Notes: generated by a model not told the origin, from the sequence alone. DNA of 64,000 nucleotides from Ananas comosus (GCF_001540865.1 NC_033621.1:17302930-17366929), one strand, 5' to 3'. Positions 33,095 to 46,300 are shown, counted from the stretch's first letter. Program-made: numbers and translations.

Positions 33095-35541
33095 TGTCAC
33101 GCCCCGAGACCCAGCGGAAGCCCGTCCGGTGCGTGTCCAGACCAGCCATATGCCTACAACATATAAGGCGTTTACAACAAAGCAATAAATAAAACAGAAG
33201 TAACAAACATCTAGAGATATTAGAGCATGAATACAACTAAATTCTAATGACGAGTAGAATAGTAAAAGTACTAAACAACTATCATAAAATATAAATACAT
33301 ACAATAGAGATCCATAAACAAGGTACTAGATACAAAAATAGTGGTCTCTACATAGGGTACAAAAATCTCTCTCTAACAAAAATCAAAAAGAGAGATGACC
33401 ACCTAGAGCAAGCTCCTCGCTAACTAGCTATAGGCGACACCCTTTTCGCGGTCCCTAGCATCTCCGGGAGTGGAGGGCTCTGAAACAAAAACAACAAAAC
33501 AGGGGGTATGAGAACTATTAATTAATAGTTCCCAGTAGGTAAGCCGCCGACATCAGCGAAATACACTACTAGGTTATAGAGACATAAGTAGTGCAATTTA
33601 ACGTTTAGCGTAAATAAAAAAAATGTATAATGAGCATGTAATAAATTTTACTAAACTACTATGCCTCTACTTAGCATGAATTTCACATGTATAAGAGTTA
33701 TTCTAACATGAATGAACATGTATATAAATAGCATGATGTCCACAAGTACAACTAGTAGGATCTCAACATTTACGTTTAGTATAATGTCCACATTGTATTT
33801 TAGTTCAACATTATTCCAATCATAAAGGACCTACACGTGGTAGTCGGGCTTGCGTTGTGCCTAATGGCCTCGTGGTAGTCAACATTCCCACTCTAGGAAT
33901 GAGCCTCCCCCACAGCATCCCATTTCGGCGCCCAATCCCACACGGACGAGTTTATGTAGCGTTGGCTATCTCCAGAGTACCGGCTTGTAGGGAGCGACCC
34001 TCACAAACATGTGCGAATGAGCACAATGGCAAGCAAGTATAGTCATTCGTCTCAAGTCCAATATCATCATGTCTAAAATATGGTATAAAGGCTAATGTCT
34101 CAATGGCCTATCACTATGTCAACAAGTAAGAGTTTAACCATTTACTAAGTTGAATGCCATTTTATGACATTAATATCCACTATGTCAAGCATGAGTTCTA
34201 TGTCAAAGAGCATATTATTCTTGTCATTTTCACTATATGAAACATGATTCCAAGATACATAAAAGAATGCCGTTCACTTGCATGATTACTATGTACTTAT
34301 CTCTCTACTACATAGAGGTAAAATTTCATGATACATAACATATGCATTTTAAGCATTCTAAAATTCACATATGCTCTATCTAGTATGAATATGCATGATT
34401 TTTTACTTTACAATAAAGAATATAATATAGGAGGAGTTCACCTATTTCGGTGAGGTCAAACCCACCAAGAACTTCTTGGATCCCCTTCGTTTGCGCGAAC
34501 GAAGATGTCCACTAGTCTCTTAGCTCCCTAAAGAAAATTCTAAGAGGGTTAGGGGTAATGAACGAACACCCCAAGAGCTAAACATTAACCAACCCAATAT
34601 GAGGTCAAAACTCACCTCGTATGGTGTAGAACCCTTCCAAACTCCAAATGGTAGCTAGAATACTTCTAATCCTACCTAAAAGAAAGTTTTACACCCATCA
34701 ATTTAACCCCAAAAGTTACAAATCAAAAACCCCCAAATAAAATCCTAGATTTTTCATTTCTAGGCTTCATCTCAAAAACCCACTAAATCATGATCCAAAG
34801 GAGAGAAGTAAGCAACTAACCTCTCTTGAAGTTCCAAACCTAGCTAGAAGGTGCCAGGGTTGAAGTTCTATCCTCAAACAAGCTCCAATCCAAGCTCCAA
34901 AGCTTCTCCAATGGTGAAAAGTCACCAAGATGCAAAAATGAGCAAGAGAAGAGATCAAACCAAGCTAAATCACAAGAAAATACGAGAGAACCAAGAGAAA
35001 AGGGCTCTCACCTGTGGTCTCCATGGTTTAGGGCTCAAAAGAGTCCTCAAGGGGCTGTGGGGGGTTATATAGAGTTGTAACAATTCTAAAAACACCCCTA
35101 AAAAATGTGCAGACTGCATCTGCACGACGTACCGATACGCCGGCTGGAGTACCGGTACCCTGCAGTCGAGCGCGCCAAACTCGAGCCTCGGTCAAGCGAG
35201 AAAATACACTGCGTACCGGTACCCTCGCGATGCAGTACCAGTACCAGGTCCAGTACCGGTACTCGGGCGATGCAGTACCGGTACTCTGCCTCGCAGAGCT
35301 CAAACCCGAGAGCACTCTTCTCGGGTGCACGATGCAGTTCCGGTACCCCTTCCCTGGTATCGGTACCCAGCACCCCAAAACCTGCAATTTGAAGGTTTTG
35401 GTGCTAAGTACACATCCTCGCTCCTCGAGAGGCGAGTCATAGGCCGGAACACAGTCAACGACCCTCCAGAAAATCTGAAAAAGCTCAGAACACTGATCAA
35501 ACATTCAAACATTGCAATTTGCTAAAGTTTCGTGTGTTACA
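33095..35541 (-). repeat. Long Ty3-type LTR, minus orientation (2447 bp)
   Basis: On the minus strand it starts TGTAACACACGAAACTTTAG at 35541 and ends GGGGCGTGACA at 33095, the same termini as the solo LTR at 49811. Inside are a hairpin (35375-35401), GTACCGGTAC palindromes (35151-35282), a TATA box (CTATATAAC near 35067) and a donor-like CACAG|GTGAG (GT at 35012). Flanks (TTAAT left, TTTGT right) do not match, so it is rearranged or its TSD was lost. It contains no pol. Confidence 0.85.
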
Positions 35542-35543
35542 TT

Positions 35544-37655
35544 TGTAATATACCGAACTTCTGTCAAATTGACCGAAGTGTGGAGTGGGGCAAGTTAGAA
35601 TGGTCCGTTATGCATTCCAAGTGTTCCGAAATGTATATTGTGAGTAGTAGGACCTTGGAGAGCAAGCTGGAAAATTTCCAAGCCATTTCGTGTTGGAAAT
35701 GCTCTCGGGGTCCGGACCCTAAGTGTAAGGTCCGGACCCCGTACCTGCAAATTTGTCAATAATTGTTGAGGGGCTTATGTGCAAAGGTCATGTATAGGAC
35801 TATATGGCTGAGTTTAGATGCCCTAGTTCTCATTTCCACCTTTGAGAACAAAGAGACGAGCTCTCTTTCTCTCTATAGAAGCTCCTCTCACTTCTCTCAT
35901 CTCTTTCTCTCTCATTCTCTTCCACTCTCTAGGGTTTGTGAGGGGTCTTGGTGGAGAAGAAGATCTTTTGGAGGGTGGAGTTAGCACTTGTGCAGCAAGT
36001 GGAGGCGAGAACTTGAACTCAAGGTGAGTTCTCATGATTAAGCTAAGGTTTTGAATTAATCTCTTCTAGTTGTTACTTCTAGAGGTTATTATGGTAGGTT
36101 AATATGTGAATCTCCATGTATTATGAGGTTTACATGTATTGTTGGAAACCCTAGGGTCAAATTGGGGTTTTGCTAAGTTGGAGATCTAACTAGGGTTTGA
36201 TCTCTTGTAGCCCTAATTAGCGAGTAAGCTGACGCGTTGGGATACTCGGATCGACATTCCGTCGAGTCTACGCGAAGAAATCAAGGAAAAACCTCATTTC
36301 GGCTTTGTTTGCCATGGTTGAGGGAAGTAGGCGATCATAAATCGCAAGACTTGAATCGTAGCACCTTAGCGACCCTACGAGGTGGGTGGTGCTATCCGAA
36401 ATCATCGAATCTCCTTTTATGTCTAAATGTCACCCATTGAGCATATATGTATATGTAGAATTTATGCATTATAGGGTTAAAATGAGAATATGTTGGTATA
36501 TGTATATCCTTTGCATGCTTTTAGTATAAAGATGCATATGAGTGAGAATGAGATGTTGAGCATTTGTAAACTCTATATATGTATGAATTGAGATATGAAC
36601 CTAGTTGAGATAAAGAACATCGTGACATTATGATAAGTGAGTGAAATAACACCTTGTGGCATTAGTAAGCATAATGAATGCTAGAGAATGAAACACCTTG
36701 TGTGTGTGGCACAAGGTGTTTCATTAGTGAGCATAATGAATTCTAGAGAATAGAACACATAGTGTGTTTTGGCATTGTGAACATTGCATCCTTATAGTTA
36801 AGGGTCGGATTGAACATTGCATCCTTATAGTTAAGGATTGGATTGAACATGGCATCCTTATAGCTAAGGATTGGATCATACTCACCTGTAAGTCTTGGCT
36901 TGAGGTCGGTCGCACCCCCTCGAGTGATGAGCTACGGAGTAGTCATCACTGGGTTGTAGTTTTCCCAGAGGACAATCCCGTCGAGTTGTAGGAGTTTCTC
37001 CCTGATAGCAGAGATTTAAGTTGGTGAGTTTTGTTTGTGGGCAAAACCTACGGGTTAGCCGAGAGGATTGGGTATTGAGAAAGGTAATTGGCATGCATGC
37101 ATCATGAGCATCATATATTGTTAGCATTCTTGTTCAAGCATAGTAGCTGCATTTGTTTAGAATGGTTACCTATCTACTTCTTCTATTTATGACTGATTTA
37201 GACCTAGTTGGAAAGTCGGCGGGGTCGGCGGCCGAACCAACTTGAAACTTTGTTGTAGTTCTCATCCCACTATTTTTCCAGATCCAGGTCCGAGCGAGGC
37301 GGTCGAGGACCGTGGCAAGGGTATCGCACCCTAGCTAGTAACTACTGAGTATAGTTCATACCTTGTCATTATCATCCTTTGTTTATGATGATTAGATGTA
37401 TGAATGATGTATAAATATACAAGACTTATGTTTTGGATGAAAGAAATGTTATGTATTTGGGACATGTGATGTATAAAGAAAATAATTAAATAATAATATA
37501 AATGTTTATATGCATGTATGTGATTAAATGTAATCATACTACTTGTATGGATGTAATAGTATAGAACTTTCACTTTGGTTGTTACATGGCTTTCGTGCAA
37601 GCCGTGTATCTCTATTTCCGCTTGCGCAATGGCCTATGTAGCCTACAGGCGCAAC
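35544..37655 (+). repeat. Long Ty3-type LTR, 3'-truncated, head to head with its neighbour
   Basis: Starts TGTAATATACCGAACTTCTG, close to the start of the LTR at 30077, only 2 bp from the 5' end of the minus-strand LTR. It has a hairpin (35674-35700), GGTCCGGACC palindromes (35709-35738), a TATA-like ACTATATGG near 35801, a donor-like CAAG|GTGAGT (GT at 36024), a 33-bp triplication (36778-36876) and CTAGTTGGAAAGTCG near 37204. It ends after GCAAGCCGTGTATCTCTATT without the usual GTGACA terminus, where inverted copia leader sequence begins. Confidence 0.8.
36778..36876 (+). repeat. 33-bp unit, three tandem copies, inside the LTR
   Basis: Units at 36778-36810, 36811-36843 and 36844-36876 share TGAACATTGCATCCTTATAG and an inner palindrome ATCCTTA-TAG-TTAAGGAT. 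The LTR at 30077 has a single equivalent near 31805. Confidence 0.95.
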
Positions 37656-39080
37656 AGAGTTTAGAGTTTTTTTTTTTCTTTTTGTGTGTAAAAAGAGGAC
37701 CCAGCCCAAGTGGGCCTGCATGCACACACACCCAGGCGGCTCCAAGCTGCCTCGGGTTCCTCCCGGCCCTCAGGAGAAACACCTATTATTATTATTTTTT
37801 TTTAAGGATGAATAAATTTTAAAAGTTCATAACTTCAAAAATAAAGTATCAAATATTGCAAGAAATAGATCAATGGAACGTTTGGGAAAAAGTCTACTAA
37901 ATCATGCAAGTTTTACAATGAAATATGCATTACACATCAAAAAGCCACCCTCGAAATTTCGATTTAGGATTTCATTTTTCTCATAAAATATCAAATCAAA
38001 CTAAATCAAACTTTGTAGATCTAATCTACGAGTGAGGCCGGTATGCTTCTGAAAGCATGGAGCCTTCTATGCTTCCAAGCCATTTTCAATGTTGGGGCTT
38101 TAAATTGACGATCGACTCTATTAAACTTGATCTAGAATATTTGAAGTATCTAAAAAATAAATTTTATAAATTTTCGATATCATTTGCCTAGTGATCGAAT
38201 GGGCTCAAAATTAAAAATTTTATAGCCGTGGTGAGCAGTTTGCAAGTTTAACGGTGTAGAAATATCTAAATCACGTGAAAGTTTGATAAAAAAAATTTTA
38301 TACTATATAAAACAAAATCAATATCTTTGATCTAAAATTTTCATGTCATGTCATCACATTTTATAATATTTTTATTTTTAGCCGTTGATTTTGAGCTCCT
38401 TCGATCATTAGGCAAATAATATAAAAAAATTACAAAATTTATTTTCTAGGTACTTCAAATACTCTAGATCAAGTCTAACTGAGCCGATCGATGATTTGAA
38501 TGTCCCAACATCGAAAACGACTTGAAAGCATGGAGAGTTCCTTGTTTCCAGAAGCATACAAGCCTCACTCCTACAGCCAACGTGCTATAGGATGTATAAA
38601 AATCATGCAAATATATCAACCCTAGAAAAATCCGCCATTAATGCCCACAAGCATGCAAGAAAACATCTAGACGATGGTAGATTTAAATCTAGGCATGCAG
38701 TGTTAAAAAATAATCTAGGGCACGAAATCAACCTAATAAGACTATGATACTAATGTAGAACGCAGCGAAGTATTCGTTCGTACCATTTGCGGAAGCGACT
38801 TGCGCTAGAACGCGATGAGCCTGGATCGTAGAGGTTTATTCACGTGTCATTGGATCGTCTACGAAGGTCTTCTAACGCTCCAAACCCGCGATAAATCAAA
38901 CTACGGATAAGCACGATCTCTAATCCACCGTTTAAAACCCTCTAAAACAATAGGTTAATGGAGGATGCTGTTTCTCTTTCTCACAAGATGACTCACAAAT
39001 TATTTACGAATTTATGAGTATTTTATCTCTATTTTTTCTTGTTGTTTTTATAAGAGAATAACCCGTGTATATATATATAG
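37655..39080 (-). mobile_element. Copia LTR end and leader, inverted fragment
   Basis: On the minus strand, from 39080 downward, this is collinear with 58500-59260 of the copia element at the right: a TATAAA-type promoter (near 39055), the LTR end TTCTACA at 38755, a degenerate primer-binding site (TTAGTATCATAGTCT), and leader words such as GCATTAATGGCGG and TAGATTAGATCTACAAAG. There is no gag. The leader is interrupted by the foldback element at 38030-38570. Confidence 0.8.
38030..38570. mobile_element. Foldback element, family 2, inserted in copia leader (4-bp TSD)
   Basis: A 541-bp element with about 230-bp inverted repeats beginning GAGTGAGGC. CTAC flanks it on both sides (38026-38029 and 38571-38574). 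The related copia leader at 58990 (GTTGTAGATTAGATC) shows the uninterrupted site, so the insertion duplicated four bases. The interior is non-coding. Confidence 0.85.
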
Positions 39081-39083
39081 AGA

Positions 39084-39345
39084 ATTCAGCTCCTATGCTT
39101 TTAAAAGTACCAAGTTATTGGTGCTGGTAGATTTTTAACCAATGGATTAAGGGATGTACGGTTAGGATGATGTAGGACTCTTAGGGTTGAGTGGGTGGTT
39201 GGTTGAATAGTGTAATCTAACGGGTGGAAATAATCAAAGATGTAGATCTAATTAACGGGTAAAAACTTTACAAGCACCATTGCACCATAGTGAAATTTAC
39301 AAGCACCGTGTGCTTGGTGCTTGTACAAGCACAGCCAAATTTACA
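39084..39345. mobile_element. Small TIR element, family 1 (copy 4)
   Basis: Has GTACGGTTAGGATGATGTAG and GTTGAGTGGGTGGTTGGTTG as in the other copies, with repeated ACAAGCACC words on the right and GGTGCTGGTAG on the left. The right end looks extended by extra copies of its terminal word. Confidence 0.6.
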
Positions 39346-39351
39346 AGCACC

Positions 39352-39352
39352 G

Positions 39353-39402
<50 letters not shown>
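39352..39402. repeat. (CT)n(AT)n microsatellite
   Basis: A CT run followed by a short AT run, the third compound microsatellite of this kind in the window. Confidence 0.95.
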
Positions 39403-40069
39403 AGGGATTCCAAAACTTTAATATATAAGTAAAAGATTATACTGAATCCGTTTATAATTGTTATTCTAATATGGTTAAAATATGTCTCTAATTTGCTTTC
39501 CAATTTAAAAGCAAGATTAATCCTAGTCCAATTAAAAAACATAATAACCATCGTATATAATAACCATCGTATCGAGCCGCATCATTGAAAACAACTTGGT
39601 ACTTTTGTTCTGCAAATTGCAGTGGATTCTGCACTATATATACAATTCCCAGCATCCGTATGATTCTTTCATGCTGCTCCATTGCTTATACATAGTATTG
39701 AAGCTTTTCGGTTCTCTGGAGTTATTTTAATTTAAAAGAACTTGTCTTGCCTTGAACTCATACCAGGTAACTAAAGGCTTCTATTCGAAAACAAATCATG
39801 TTCCAGATCCCATGAACAATAAGCGAAAAGCTTCCGATTCCAAAAGTTCAACATACGTAACCTTGATACATGTCAATATACAAAGAGCAGGCTGTTCATC
39901 ATTATCTATACTAAGTATCAGCTCTACTTTTAGAAACCGAAATAGATGAGCGAAATCCCTGCCGATGTTTATGATATAGTGCACCTCTTTTTCTCCCCTC
40001 ATCTTCAGATTAAACGAGTAATAACCTGCCGACAAGAGTGAACGAGAAATTTTGGTTGAATTAGCTCTG
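39403..40069 (-). other. Hydrolase 3' flank, probable 3'UTR
   Basis: Downstream of the hydrolase stop. No other gene is evident; ORFs 39488-39682 and 39796-40200 have no recognisable domain and the latter overlaps exon 4 in another frame. I did not find a clear polyadenylation signal. Confidence 0.4.
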
Positions 40070-40381
40070 TTAGTCCGATGCCTCCTGCCTGAGTAGGAGT
40101 TCCTTGAGTACCTTGTCGCCCCAATCATCGGCGTATGTATACAAGTGGCCACCTTCTGGATTTTCATGGTAACGTATCCATGGAAGCTTTTCTGCAACAT
40201 GACGTTGCAGCTCTACTTGAACGATTCTATCTTCATAGCCTTGCCAGAGATGAACAGAGCCCTCATTGTTCGGGAATGGATTTTTAATTTCAGTAGGATC
40301 GAACTCCCAGTCGCCGAATAGAACTATTAGGTCCCGGTACAAAGATTCAAAGACCCCCTGCTGCCGTGCTTTGCTTTGAAA
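40070..40381 (-). CDS. Alpha/beta-hydrolase exon 4 (C-terminal)
   Basis: Starts at 40381 after the acceptor TATTTGCAG, in phase 0 with the end of exon 3. It encodes 103 residues (246-348) with R-Q-Q-G-V-F-E-S-L, W-E-F-D-P, S-V-H-L-W-Q-G-Y-E-D, L-P-W-I-R-Y-H and G-G-H-L, the conserved order of the family's C-terminus including the acid and histidine of the triad. It ends at a stop at 40072-40070. Without the upstream exons it would be an orphan, which a gene predictor might call a separate gene. Confidence 0.88.
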   Translation of the reverse strand, partial: FQSKARQQGVFESLYRDLIVLFGDWEFDPTEIKNPFPNNEGSVHLWQGYEDRIVQVELQRHVAEKLPWIRYHENPEGGHLYTYADDWGDKVLKELLLRQEASD

Positions 40382-43300
40382 CTGCAAATAGTTCAGTTTA
40401 AGACAGAATTATTGGCGTGCCATTGACTAGTTGTAGGTTTAGAAAGCTAACTCATGAAGGTAAATGATGGCAAATAGTTCATATATTTTGCGAGATAACT
40501 TTGGAGTGCCATTGACTAGTTATGGGCTTTTTAAGTTAGTTTATGAAGTTAACTTATAGTTATTAACAGTTCATTAATTGTTTGGACGCTAGAATAATAG
40601 AGTAATAAATTACTAGCGCTTTCGAACACGTAGAAAGTAAAATATGCACCTAACTAATAAAGCATGTGCTGGAAATTTAATATAATCTAGGTCCTTAGTT
40701 ATATTATATTATAGACTAATTTTTGGATATGTTAATGTGCAGTCCTTAATTTGCCTGTGGTCTTAAATCTTTCAACTATTAGGGCGCGTTTGGTTCACAC
40801 TATAAAATATTACTAGGAATAAAAAGATGTCCGAAAGTTTTATTCCTATTCATCCTATTACTAAGAATATGGCATTCCTGTGTTTGGTTCGCACGATCAT
40901 ATTATTTAGTCATGTTATTTAAGATTACAAAAAAATATACAATTAATTTATTTATTTCTTTAATTAATTTTAGATAATGCTACCATAAATTTCAACATTA
41001 TTTTAGAAAAAAGGAAAAGAGAACATAGGTTAGAGAGAGAAAGCATAATTAAAAAAATAGAAAGAGAAATAGAGTCGAGGTTAGAGGGAGTGAGAGAATT
41101 GAGATTTTAGAAAAAAAAGGGGAAGAGAGAGCTTAGTTTAGAGAGAGAAAGCGAGTTCAAGTTTAGAGAGAAAAAGATAAGTTTAGAGAAAGATATGAGG
41201 TTAGAGTGTAAAGAAAAATAATATCAACTAGCGGCGGCGGGTAGGAAGAAAGAAAAAAATTAGACATATTATGATTACATCAATCCATTCATATGAGGAT
41301 ACCCACGTTCCCTTAAGGGAATGAGATTAGTATTTTGGGATGAGAAATACTAATCTCATTCCCAAGTAAATCTAATATTACCAACTAGATTACTTAGTGC
41401 GTTTAACCAAACACCGTCATATTTTTTTATTCCTATTGGATTACTAGAAATCTTAAAAAAATAGCGCGAACCAAACACACCCTTAAGTTTAATAAAATGT
41501 ATTGTATTGCACTATACATTCTAAAACTCTATTAGCTGAATTATATTGTGCTAGACATGGTTTATCATGATCCAATGCTTTATCATGATCCGAACATCTC
41601 CCATGGGAGTCACCATACGGTTTCTAGCTTCGAAAGAAGTAATCCAAACATTTACATCTGTGAAACCCCAACGAAGTTTTTTTGAAGAATCCAAGTAGCG
41701 CCACACTAATCCATAGGATATATTATTTCTGGGAGGTTCCTGGGCAGGATGGTATCCATCAAACTTTTAAAGTTTCCGCAAAACCATTTATATGTAATTC
41801 TTCAATGTTTTCATCTCATTCATCTTTTTTTAATTGTTTATTTACAGCGCATGTTACGTAGCTTAAACTGAGACAAAACCGCAAGCATGCATAACAGGTA
41901 AAGACTTTTTTTAATAATATATATATATATAGAGAGAGAGAGAGGGTTGGGCTTTTGTGCTTTCGAAAGCACGAAAGCCTCCGTGCTTGCAAGTTCTTTT
42001 CAATTATAGAACATCGGATTCGACGATCGGCTCTGTCAGGCATGATGACGCTATTAGAACTATTTAGAAACCAAATTTCATAATTTTTTTATTACGTTTG
42101 CCTAGTGAACGAGTGGCCTCAAATGAACGGCTAAAAATAAAAATCTCATAAAAAATAATGATAAAAGAATCAAATTTCAAATCGAAAGTATTGTTCTTAC
42201 TCCTGATGTTAAGTAGAATTTTCTATTAAAGTTTCATATAATTTGGATTCTTCTACACTGTTGAACTTACAAATTAACGTGCCACATCGGCCATTAAAAT
42301 AGTCAATTTTGAGACTCTTTGATCACTTCGTAAACGATGTCGAAAAATTATAAAATTTGATTTCTAAAGTGAAAAACCGTTGAACCACATGGGTGGGATT
42401 TGAAGTCTTCCCTTTAAATAAAACTAGTTAAGGGATCTGCGCGATGATGCGGGTAGTTATTTTAAAATTTAATTTTAAAAATTAGTTATAAAAATTAATT
42501 TCAGAATTTAAATGGTGTAATAAGTACATTAAAAAGTTTTAGTAAGCATAGTAGTCTCCCATTAGTTAGTGAAATAATTTTAGTAGGTATCGTAGTCCCC
42601 CAGTAGTTAGTAAATGAGAAGAGAAATCATGCTGCGGTTAGTTATTTTAAAATTTAATTTTGAAAATTAGTTATAAAAATTAATTTCAGAATAATTATGA
42701 AATATTACGGACACGCCGTGCCGCGCCGCCCCCCAGACGCGCCTCGGCTTTTTTTTTAGCGCCGAGAACCACCACCACCGGACCACCCAACGTGCCCCAG
42801 GTGCTCCTGTTTCACCGGAGCACCTGGTATACTCTCCCTCCAGGTGCCACCTGGAAGGAGAGTAAGAGAGAGAGAGAGAGAGATATCTATATATATATAT
42901 ATTAAAATAAATATATTATATATATATTAAATAAATATTTATATATAAATACATAATATATATCATAAAATATATATACATTTATATTTTAAAATAAATA
43001 TTTATATATAAATAAATAAATATATCATAAAATAAAAATATATCTATATAATAATATATTATTAAATAATATATTAAATGATAAATAAAAATATTTTACA
43101 TTTGATATATTTATTTACAATTTATTAAATCTGATAACCATAATCTATATGAATAACGTAATGCTATGGATGATTTTTAATAAAGTGATTGATGACCCCC
43201 TGATGCTATGGATGATTTTTAATAAAGAATAATGTAATCCTTTCTATTGACGTAAATAAATTTTAATAAAGCATNAAAGATATGAGGTTAGAGTGTAAAG

Positions 43301-46300
43301 AAAAATAATATCAACTAGCGACGGGTAGGGAGAAAGAAAGAAATTAGACATATTATGATTACATCAATCCATTCATATGAGAATACCCACGCTCTCCCAA
43401 GGGAATGAGGTTAATTAGTACTTTGGGATGAATCTCAATCCCAAGTAAATCTAATATTACCAACTAGATTACTTAGTGCGTTTAATCAAACACCGTCATA
43501 TTTTTTTATTCCTATTGAATTACTAGAAATCTTAAAAAGATAGCGCGAACCAAACACACCCTTAAGTTTAATAAAATGTATTGTATTGCACTATACATTC
43601 TAAAACTCTATTAGCTGAATTATATTGTGCTAGACATGGTTTATCATGATCCAATGCTTTATCATGAACCGAACATCTCCCATGGGAGTCACCATACGGT
43701 TTCTAGCTTCGAAAGAAGTAATCCAAACATTTACATCTGTGAAACCCCAACGAAGTTTTTTTGAAGAATCCAAGTAGCGCCACACTAATCCATAGGATAT
43801 ATTATTTCTGGGAGGTTCCTGGGCAGGATGGTATCCATCAAACTTTTAAAGTTTCGGCAAAACCATTTATATGTAATTCTTCAATGTTTTCATCTCATTC
43901 ATCTTTTTTTAATTGTTTATTTACAGCGCATGTTACGTAGCTTAAACTGAGACAAAACCGCAAGCATGCATAACAGGTAAAGACTTTTTTTAATAATATA
44001 TATATATATAGAGAGAGAGAGGGTTGGGCTTTTGTGCTTTCGAAAGCACGAAAGCCTCCGTGCTTGCAAGTTCTTTTCAATTATAGAACATCGGATTCGA
44101 CGATCGGCTCTGTCAGGCATGATGACGCTATTAGAACTATTTAGAAACCAAATTTCATAATTTTTTTATTACGTTTGCCTAGTGAACGAGTGGCCTCAAA
44201 TGAACGGCTAAAAATAAAAATCTCATAAAAAATAATGATAAAAGACTCAAATTTCAAATCGGAAGTATTGTTCTTACTCTTGATGTTAAGTAGAATTTTC
44301 TATTAAAATTTCATGTAATTTGGATACTTCTACACTGCTAAACTTAAAAATGTGCTACATCGGCCGTTAAAATAGTCATTTTTTGAGACCCTTTGATCGC
44401 CTGGTAAATGATATTGAAAAATTATTAAAATTTGATTCTTAAAGTAAAAAACCGTTGAACCACATGGTGGGATTTGAAGTCTTCCCTTTAAATAAAACTA
44501 GTTAAGGGATCTGCGAGCGGAATCGGGGTAGTTATTTAAAAATTAATTTAAAAATTAGTTATAAAAATAATTTCAGAATTAAATGGTGTAATAAGTACAT
44601 TAAAAGTTTTAGTAAGCATAGGTAGTCTCCAATTAGTTAGTGAAATAATTTAGTAGTATCGTAGTCCCTGAGTATGTTAGTAAATGAAAGAGAAATCATG
44701 CTGCGGTTAGTTATTTTAAAATTTAATTTGAAAATTAGTTATAAAATTAATTTCAGAATAATATGAAATATTACGGATACGAAATAATTTAAATAAATGC
44801 AGTTATCTTTCCTATGTAATAAGAAATAATTTTTAGTAGGTATCGTAGTCCCCCAGTAGTTAGTTGAAATATTTTTAGTAGGTATCGTAATGCAATAAGT
44901 ATATCTAATACAATAGTCTAATATTACATTTATTTAATTTATAGTTTACATTTATAAAAATAAATAGTAAATTATATATAAATTATTATATAATAATATA
45001 TCTATATAAAAATAAAATACTATATAAATAAATAATATATATTTATAATAAATTTTATATTTACATATATATAAAATACTATTATATAATACATAATATA
45101 TATATATTATAAATAAATATATATATATTATATAAATAAAATTATATATATATATATCTATAGAGGAGAGAGGAGAGAGAGAATGAGAGGAAGTCCACGT
45201 GGACCTCCCTCTCATATGTCACACGAGGCCACTTTTGTCTCCTCGTGGACCCGTGCAACCACCAGGCACCCACCACCAAGAGCCGCGATTTTTTTTTTCG
45301 GCTCCGCGCAGACGCCCCCGCGCGCCGTGAGCCCACCCCGGCGCCCGCCCCCGCACCAGCGCCAACGCCGGAGCCCGCCCCCGAGCTGTGCCCGCGCCGC
45401 GCCCGCGCCCTTGCCCGCGCCTCGGCCTTCTCGCGACACGTGTGCAGTTATTGAGGAATAATATATAGTTATAGATTATAGATTATAGATGATGATTTAA
45501 AATCCATCCGTCTCATGCATCATCTTAATTCTTATTTTCTTCTTTGCTAATTCATAGTCTCTCTTCCAATAACTAATCCTCATTAGCATTAATCATCAGC
45601 ATTAATTATAATTTGGTGTAGCTCATGAAACAAAGAAACATATGAATTGAACCAAAAGGTCCAACATGAATCTAAAGAATTTGGAATTTGCAAAGAGTAT
45701 CCTCTTCTCTTCTCTTTTTTTAGTTGTTATTATTTCACTAACAATTTTTCTGTTGGCATGCCAAATAAAAAGCTATTGCTAAAGAGCATAATCCTATATA
45801 ATGTCTTGAAAGCCCATCCACACCAACACTGAATGCCTCCACAATCCATCAAACAGTTATGAGAAGGTTTACAATTGTTTAATACGACAAGCATAAATTT
45901 TGCATTTGTCTTTGCATAAATTTTTTCCTTTTTTCTTTAGATAAGATAATACAAAACTCAATCAAAAAGAAATAATATTTTTGTTGGAGGCACTTACCAG
46001 ATTTTGGAGATCTCTTCATCAAAAGAAATTTAAGCATGCGTGTTAAATTTATTTGTATACTTACCTTTTTAGTTATAATTTAATTAATTTGAATTAGTAG
46101 GTATCTACTGTGTAGACCCTAAGATCAAGATCTATCATAGTTTTAGCTAAGCTCTTACTACATCTATACTATAAAGCTACTAATATAATACGACCATTTT
46201 ATCACTAGACACTAAAATATGTCATGCGACTATGCTATGTTAACAAAAACTAGTTTATTTTTGACCGTTGTACATATTTTGTACAAATGCATGACATTAA

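Noticed and set aside
39796..40200. 134-aa minus-strand ORF overlapping the hydrolase stop
   Set aside because: It is a different frame over hydrolase exon 4 and its 3' flank and has no family resemblance.
45183..45461. Pro/Ala/Arg-rich ORFs on both strands
   Set aside because: Low-complexity translation of a GC-rich patch; both strands are equally open, which argues against coding.
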